NCBI GenBank assembly: GCA_035621235.1
Contig: CP141731.1
Coordinates: 2,046,001-2,110,000, forward strand
Reading direction: 5' to 3'
DNA: 64,000 nucleotides
Source of the DNA: Actinomycetaceae bacterium MB13-C1-2
GTDB lineage: Bacteria > Actinomycetota > Actinomycetes > Actinomycetales > Actinomycetaceae
Shown: positions 59,875 to 64,000 of the stretch, in pieces
Layout: each line of letters opens with the position of its first letter
Position numbering within the stretch: the stretch's first letter is position 1
Made by a program: the position numbers and the translations under genes
The notes under the pieces: model-generated
The model's input: only the letters and a program-made list of their open reading frames with translations
Database searches by the model: none
What the model was told of the DNA's origin: nothing

Positions 59875-60066
59875 TTACTTGCTGTTCAGATGTCCTTTTA
59901 CTACCATCCGCATGATTCCAGCGCTGAACCCAACGAACTTCCCGAACTGAGGCACAAGAGATTTCCGTGACCTAAGGGTCTTGTTCGTGGGTAACGGCGC
60001 TCCTGTGACATCGGCGAATGGCTGCGATGCATCCATTGTTTTCTCTGCTTCGGTTTCTTTCACCAT
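59875..60066 (-). CDS. 63-residue protein coupled to sqr, function unknown
   Basis: An open frame beginning ATG 60066, 6 bases after the sqr stop, with GGAG upstream inside the sqr end. The 63 residues start acidic (MVKETEAEKTMDASQPF) and end basic with an amphipathic or weakly hydrophobic segment: QFGKFVGFSAGIMRMVVKGH. A strong hairpin follows 11 bases after the stop. Position, coupling and terminator support a real gene. I do not recognise the family. It might attach to the membrane and assist SQR, which feeds electrons to quinone, but this is inference. Confidence 0.65.
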   Translation of the reverse strand: MVKETEAEKTMDASQPFADVTGAPLPTNKTLRSRKSLVPQFGKFVGFSAGIMRMVVKGHLNSK

Positions 60067-60072
60067 TAGTCA

Positions 60073-61530
60073 TCACTCCGGAATCAGGTACCAGAAAGGC
60101 TTTGCCTTTGCCTTGTATATGAACAGGTAGTGCAGCATTAGCTTCACCCAGTGGCCGTGGAGGCCGATCTCCCCCTTTGTGTCCTTGATATCGCGACCTG
60201 TTTTGTACCGTTCGAAATCTGGCACAACGGGCATCATGGTCATTGCCGCAGCGGTACCGCTCCGCAACCCCGTGCCGGACGAGGCGACGCATGCCGCGCC
60301 CATCTCGGTCATGGAAGCATTCTCGGCCGTAGCGGTGGCACCCTTCTTGACCCGTCGGGCGATGGTCGTTGCAACAGCCTTGCCCATAACACCGGAGGGC
60401 ATTCCGGTACGCGGAGGCGCGGGGGCGATTGCGGTCCCGTTCGGACTGGTACGCGGCCTTGAAATCTGATGCGGCGGAGCGAATGCAATTCCGACGGCGA
60501 AAATATTTGAATAGGCCGGGGACTGATAGGTCTGTGGCCAGTCTTTTGCACGCCAGTCTTCGTAGGGCCTCGGCGTGTAGTCAGCGTCGACCTTCATGAA
60601 ACCGGAGGGGGCAAATATCGCGGTGCTGATGTCGTTCCCCTCTTTGTCATAGGCCTTCATTGGCTGCCCGCCAAACGGAGGAAGGAGCATTGCAAAGTCA
60701 AAGGCCAACTCATGAATTTGTCCATCCAGAGTCTCATAGGTGACCTTGTTCGGTTCGACCTTCAGCACGGCCGCCCCAAGGATGGCCTTGACATTGCGTT
60801 CTCTAAACAGCGACTCAGTCCAAATCTGCGAACTGGTTTCAAAACCCTGCTCGACAAACGTCATCCCACCAACGCCAAAATCGCCCAGTTCGGCTTCATT
60901 GGTCAGGTAGATCAACTCAACTCTGTCACGAATGCCGGCCTTCTTGAGTTTGTCGTCAACATTGAAGGCATACTCAAACGCAGCTCCCTCGCAGGTGCAC
61001 GTGCCGTTACCCATACCGACAACGGCCACCTGCCGCTGCCCCTTCTTAGCCTTAGCGATGAGCTTGTCGAGTTCCTTGGCAGCATGCACCGCGTGGTCTG
61101 CGGTACAAACCGAGACCGAGTTGCCGACATTAGGCCCAAGACCTTCTGTCGCTTCGAACTTCAACTTCGGTCCGGTTGCATTTATCAGATAGTCGTAGCT
61201 GATCTGCTGTGATTTCCCCACGGTTCCAGGGGTTGTGCTTTCCGCAACGACGTAGGGGCGGCTGCTAGTCGGGCCACCCTCTGGATGGATCTCAGTTGCT
61301 TTAGCCTGCACCAGATGAATTCCCTGTTTCTCGTAGATCGGGGCCAGGGGAAAAATGACCTTCTTCTGGGCCATGGTCCCAACCCCGACCCAAATGTTCG
61401 AGGGAATCCAGTTGTAGTTCTTGTTCGGGGTGATAACGGTGACCTTATGTTCCGTTCCTAGCATGCGGCGCAGGTGCAGTGCGGCCGTATGACCCGAAAC
61501 CCCCGCTCCAAGCACGACAATCTCGGCCAT
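60073..61530 (-). CDS. sqr: Sulfide:quinone oxidoreductase-like flavoprotein
   Basis: FAD enzyme that oxidises sulfide to persulfide/polysulfide and reduces quinone. I choose ATG 61530 (GGAG six bases upstream); another ATG at 61536 sits too close to that site. The 485 residues start MAEIVVLGAGVSGHTAALHL (FAD motif), then VITPNKNYNWIPSNIWVGVG, LINATGPKLKFEATEGLGP, VVGMGNGTCTCEGAAFEYAF with a CxC pair, and FAVGIAFAPPHQISRPRTS near the second FAD site. A third Cys is in EMGAACVAS. The C-terminal ~50 residues form amphipathic helices for membrane contact. It resembles SQR-type proteins such as Rv0331; sulfide is the best-supported substrate from context. Confidence 0.85.
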   Translation of the reverse strand: MAEIVVLGAGVSGHTAALHLRRMLGTEHKVTVITPNKNYNWIPSNIWVGVGTMAQKKVIFPLAPIYEKQGIHLVQAKATEIHPEGGPTSSRPYVVAESTTPGTVGKSQQISYDYLINATGPKLKFEATEGLGPNVGNSVSVCTADHAVHAAKELDKLIAKAKKGQRQVAVVGMGNGTCTCEGAAFEYAFNVDDKLKKAGIRDRVELIYLTNEAELGDFGVGGMTFVEQGFETSSQIWTESLFRERNVKAILGAAVLKVEPNKVTYETLDGQIHELAFDFAMLLPPFGGQPMKAYDKEGNDISTAIFAPSGFMKVDADYTPRPYEDWRAKDWPQTYQSPAYSNIFAVGIAFAPPHQISRPRTSPNGTAIAPAPPRTGMPSGVMGKAVATTIARRVKKGATATAENASMTEMGAACVASSGTGLRSGTAAAMTMMPVVPDFERYKTGRDIKDTKGEIGLHGHWVKLMLHYLFIYKAKAKPFWYLIPE

Positions 61531-61570
61531 GCTCATCTCCTTTGACGTTGAGGATCTACTCTGTCCTGAA

Positions 61571-61615
61571 CACCATACCCCCGTACAGTATAAATCTGTA
61601 CCGAATACGTGCCAA
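61571..61615 (-). promoter_or_regulatory. sqr promoter with G-tract operator
   Basis: On the minus strand TTGGCA (61610-61615) and TATACT (61587-61592) are 17 bases apart, a near-consensus promoter. GTACAG (61583-61588) and CTGTAC (61596-61601) form a dyad over the -10. Right at the expected start of transcription the sequence reads TACGGGGGTATGG (about 61573-61585), close to the G-tract half of CsoR-family operators. The first base of transcription would be within or next to it. This fits repression by a CsoR/CstR-type sensor. Confidence 0.6.
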
Positions 61616-61639
61616 AAGTCCTATGAGTCACGGAAAAGT

Positions 61640-62761
61640 CTAAAGCGGAGACGAAACCAGTTGGCGGACCAGGGGGCCGAACTGATCGAACTCTAGCAAG
61701 AACCCGTCGTGGCCCGAGTGCGAGCTGACCCAGGATACCCCTTCAGTGCCAGGAACGCGTTCCGCAATGAGTTCTGATTCTTCCGGGAGGCAGAGACGAT
61801 CCGTGTCGACACCGACAACCAAGGTTCTGGCCCGTATTTGCGAGAGCGCCCGTTCCACTCCTCCCCTGCCACGGCCAAGATCGTGAGCCATGAATGCTCG
61901 CGTCAAGACACAGTAGGAGTTGGCATCAAACCGCTCAATAAACTTGGCTCCCTGGTGCTCAAGGTACGACTGCACCGCATATCGGCCGCCGCGCCACGGA
62001 TCCTCAGCGCCCTGTGGCTCACCACCAAAACGCTGTGCCAGCTCATACGCTGAGCGATATGTAGTCTGAGCTATCTGACGGGCAATCGAAAGGCCGGCTG
62101 TCGGACCGATCTCAGCGTCGTAGTAGTCGCCTCCCAAAAAGTGCGGGTCGGTTTCGATTGCAGCCATCTGCGTATGGGCCCACGCAATCTGGTCGGCGCT
62201 AGTCTTTGCAGTCGTGGCAACCGGGAGTAGACGTTCAACCCGCTCTGGGAACATGGCGGCCCACTCCAGAGCGCGCATTCCGCCAAGGGAACCTCCAATA
62301 AGCGCAGCCCAAGAGTCGATGCCTAACTCGTCCGCTAGACCTATCTCGGCGCTCACAGTGTCGCGAATCGTGATGAACGGAAACCGTGACCCCCAGGGCC
62401 TCCCGTCCGGCGCGTCCGAGGCAGGTCCGGTTGAGCCCATACAACCGCCGAGTACGTTCGGTGCAACAACGAAGAATTTCTCGGTATCCAAGGGCGCTCC
62501 CGGGCCGATCAGCTCTGTCCACCATCCTTCTGTGGGATGACCCGGTCCCATTGAACCCTTGATATGTGAGTCGCCGGTGAGCGCATGGAGAACCAGAACC
62601 GCATTGTCACGGGCCTCGTTTAGTTCTCCCCAGGTCTCGTAGGCCAACCTATACTCCGGCAACAGGCCGCCGGCTTCTAGCGCGAGGGGCCCTCCGTGGA
62701 AAAACTGTCGTTCACCCACGGGATCTCCCTCGCGCCAGGCACCGGAAACTGGAGGAGTCAC
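61640..62761 (-). CDS. metX: Homoserine O-acetyltransferase
   Basis: Alpha/beta-hydrolase-fold enzyme that acetylates homoserine for methionine synthesis. GTG 62761 overlaps the metY stop by 1 base. Signatures: YRLAYETWGELNEARDNAVLVLHALTGDSH (start region), GPGHPTEGWWTELIGPG, APNVLGGCMGSTGP, the nucleophile elbow LIGGSLGGMRALEW (Ser), and the C-terminal Asp and His in VVGVDTDRLCLP and SSHSGHDGFLLEF. The length of 373 is normal. A single protein does not reveal whether acetyl- or succinyl-CoA is used, but MetX with MetY points to acetyl. It ends 110 bases before sqr. Confidence 0.94.
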   Translation of the reverse strand: MTPPVSGAWREGDPVGERQFFHGGPLALEAGGLLPEYRLAYETWGELNEARDNAVLVLHALTGDSHIKGSMGPGHPTEGWWTELIGPGAPLDTEKFFVVAPNVLGGCMGSTGPASDAPDGRPWGSRFPFITIRDTVSAEIGLADELGIDSWAALIGGSLGGMRALEWAAMFPERVERLLPVATTAKTSADQIAWAHTQMAAIETDPHFLGGDYYDAEIGPTAGLSIARQIAQTTYRSAYELAQRFGGEPQGAEDPWRGGRYAVQSYLEHQGAKFIERFDANSYCVLTRAFMAHDLGRGRGGVERALSQIRARTLVVGVDTDRLCLPEESELIAERVPGTEGVSWVSSHSGHDGFLLEFDQFGPLVRQLVSSPL

Positions 62762-64000
62762 TACTTTGACGCCTCGCGTGCGGCTTCAAGGCCGAGTTCC
62801 AGGTCGGCAATGATGTCGTCAATGTTCTCCAGACCCACAGAAAGTCGGATCAGGCCCGGGGTAACTCCCGCCTTTCTGCCCTCGTCCTCAGTGAGTTGAG
62901 AGTGGGTGGTCGAGGCGGGATGGATTACTAGTGACCTAACATCACCGATGTTCGCGACATTCGAATGTAACTTGACCGCGGAAACGAAGGCGCGGCCAGC
63001 GGACTCGCCTCCCTTCAGCTCGAAGCTCAGGACGCCGCCAGCGCCCTTGGGAGCGTACTTTTTGCCACGGTCGTAGTAGGGGCTGTCCGGAAGACCGGAG
63101 TAGGTCACGAACTCCACGTCGGGGTGGGAACTAAGAAACTCTGCAACCTTCTGAGCATTTTCAACGTGCCGTTCTATGCGCAAAGAGAGCGTTTCAATCC
63201 CGAGCGAAATCAGGAACGCGTTGAACGGAGAGATTGCTGCTCCCAAATCGCGTAGCAGTTGCGTCCTAATCTTGAGGATGTACGCCAGGTTAGCTCCCAG
63301 AGCACCCCCGACTCCCAGATCGCGCGCGAAAACAAGACCGTTATAGGTCTCATCCGGTTCGTTGAAGTCAGGAAAGCGTTCCGGGTACTGGGCGAAATCA
63401 AAGTTGCCCGAATCGACAATGACACCACCCAAAGAAGTGCCGTGGCCCCCCAGATACTTCGTTGCTGAGTGCACCACGATGTCTGCTCCCCACTCGAAGG
63501 GGCGGATCAGATAGGGGGTCGCGACGGTGTTGTCTACGATCAGAGGTACGCCCACTGAGTGGGCTGCTTCCGCGACGACCTCGATGTCGAGGATGTCTCC
63601 CTTCGGGTTGGGGATACTTTCGGCGTAGAAGGCCTTGGTGTTTGGCCTGACGGCCGCAAGCCACGCCTCGGGGTTTTCCGGATCATCAACGAAACTAACC
63701 TCTACCCCAAGTTTGCGTAACGTATGAGCAAGCAGGTTGTAGCTTCCACCATAAAGCGATGAACTGGATACAATGTGGTCGCCCGCGCCAGCCACGTTCC
63801 AAATCGCGTACGAGGTTGCGGCTTGGCCCGAAGCGACCAGGAGTGCTCCGACTCCACCTTCCAGGGCAGCAATCCGGTTCTCTACGACCTCGGTTGTAGG
63901 GTTGGTGATACGAGTGTAGATGGGCCCTAACTCGGTGAGTGCGAAGCGGTTGGCCGCCTGCTCAGGACTGTCAAAGACATATGAGGTCGTTTGGTAGATC
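62761..64000 (-). CDS. metY: O-acetylhomoserine sulfhydrylase, 5' end outside the window
   Basis: PLP enzyme that joins sulfide to O-acetylhomoserine to form homocysteine. The frame is open from the right edge (64000) with no start; about 412 residues are visible, beginning IYQTTSYVFDSPEQAANRFA. Characteristic parts: LGPIYTRITNPTTEVVENRIA, VASGQAATSYAIW, ADIVVHSATKYLGGHGTSLGG with the PLP-binding Lys, and EFVTYSGLPDSPYYDRGKKY. An internal GTG at 63795 is not the start. It is the first gene of a metY-metX operon and uses sulfide directly, the same compound SQR removes. The N-terminal 15-30 residues are missing. Confidence 0.95.
   Translation of the reverse strand, partial: IYQTTSYVFDSPEQAANRFALTELGPIYTRITNPTTEVVENRIAALEGGVGALLVASGQAATSYAIWNVAGAGDHIVSSSSLYGGSYNLLAHTLRKLGVEVSFVDDPENPEAWLAAVRPNTKAFYAESIPNPKGDILDIEVVAEAAHSVGVPLIVDNTVATPYLIRPFEWGADIVVHSATKYLGGHGTSLGGVIVDSGNFDFAQYPERFPDFNEPDETYNGLVFARDLGVGGALGANLAYILKIRTQLLRDLGAAISPFNAFLISLGIETLSLRIERHVENAQKVAEFLSSHPDVEFVTYSGLPDSPYYDRGKKYAPKGAGGVLSFELKGGESAGRAFVSAVKLHSNVANIGDVRSLVIHPASTTHSQLTEDEGRKAGVTPGLIRLSVGLENIDDIIADLELGLEAAREASK

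Overview
The window is a continuous block of housekeeping chromosome from a moderately GC-rich actinobacterium. Lineage markers are mIHF, RbpA, a GarA-type FHA protein, FtsR and a second conserved MerR regulator, the DUF881/Sbp/DUF881 trio, PafB/PafC, HelY and a helicase-degenerate PriA. Frequent GTG/TTG starts and end-to-start overlaps (ATGA, GTGA, TTGA) fit this. An AroK-AroB fusion and a HisRS with an FDLTVPLARY motif point to the Actinomycetaceae/Bifidobacteriaceae side of the phylum; that placement is inference, not proof. No phage, transposon, integron, CRISPR array, rRNA or tRNA gene was seen.

Layout. 1-6332: yajC (cut by the window edge)-secD-secF-apt-relA, protein export and stringent response. 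6404-9956: DUF349 protein, a glyoxalase-II-like hydrolase, hisS. 10049-11797 (minus): a DeaD-type RNA helicase, divergent from aspS. 11882-16476: aspS, a YciO-type protein, rarA, rpsD. 16588-27588: alaS-ruvX-mltG-aroE-prepilin peptidase-aroC-aroKB-kinase-like paralogue-efp-nusB. 27763-36465: mihF-gmk-rpoZ-coaBC-metK-priA-fmt-rsmB-rpe. 36493-38594: an FMN riboswitch controlling a riboflavin-type ABC permease and lipoprotein. 38651-46183: hisE-hisG, pafB-pafC-helY-lnt. 46190-50942 (minus): rbpA, acylphosphatase, two MerR regulators, FHA protein, DUF881-Sbp-DUF881. 51027-55965: a MurE-type ligase, der, an SGNH hydrolase, thrB. 55983-64000: asd, an HdeD-like membrane protein, and on the minus strand a sulfur block: metY-metX, sqr plus a 63-residue partner, and a CoA-disulfide reductase-rhodanese fusion plus a 50-residue Cys-rich protein.

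How the genes work together. Most are translation, cell-wall and cofactor functions in tightly packed operons. Three themes stand out. First, several genes usual for conserved actinobacterial neighbourhoods are missing: ribD/ribE/ribAB/ribH (replaced by a riboswitch-controlled uptake system), the pyr/car genes between nusB and mihF, pafA before pafB, tatA/tatC before helY, ppm1 between lnt and rbpA, and gcvH and a DUF151 gene in the garA neighbourhood. This suggests reduced biosynthesis and host dependence. Second, the right end couples sulfide assimilation (MetX/MetY) with sulfide/persulfide handling (SQR, CoADR-rhodanese); both detoxification promoters carry G-tract operators like those of the CsoR/CstR family. 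Third, some small elements lie outside ordinary gene calls: a 13-codon upstream ORF coupled to gmk, the 50-codon Cys-rich gene, a hairpin over the ribosome-binding site below the FMN riboswitch, and several palindromes. No intergenic stretch exceeds 300 bases.
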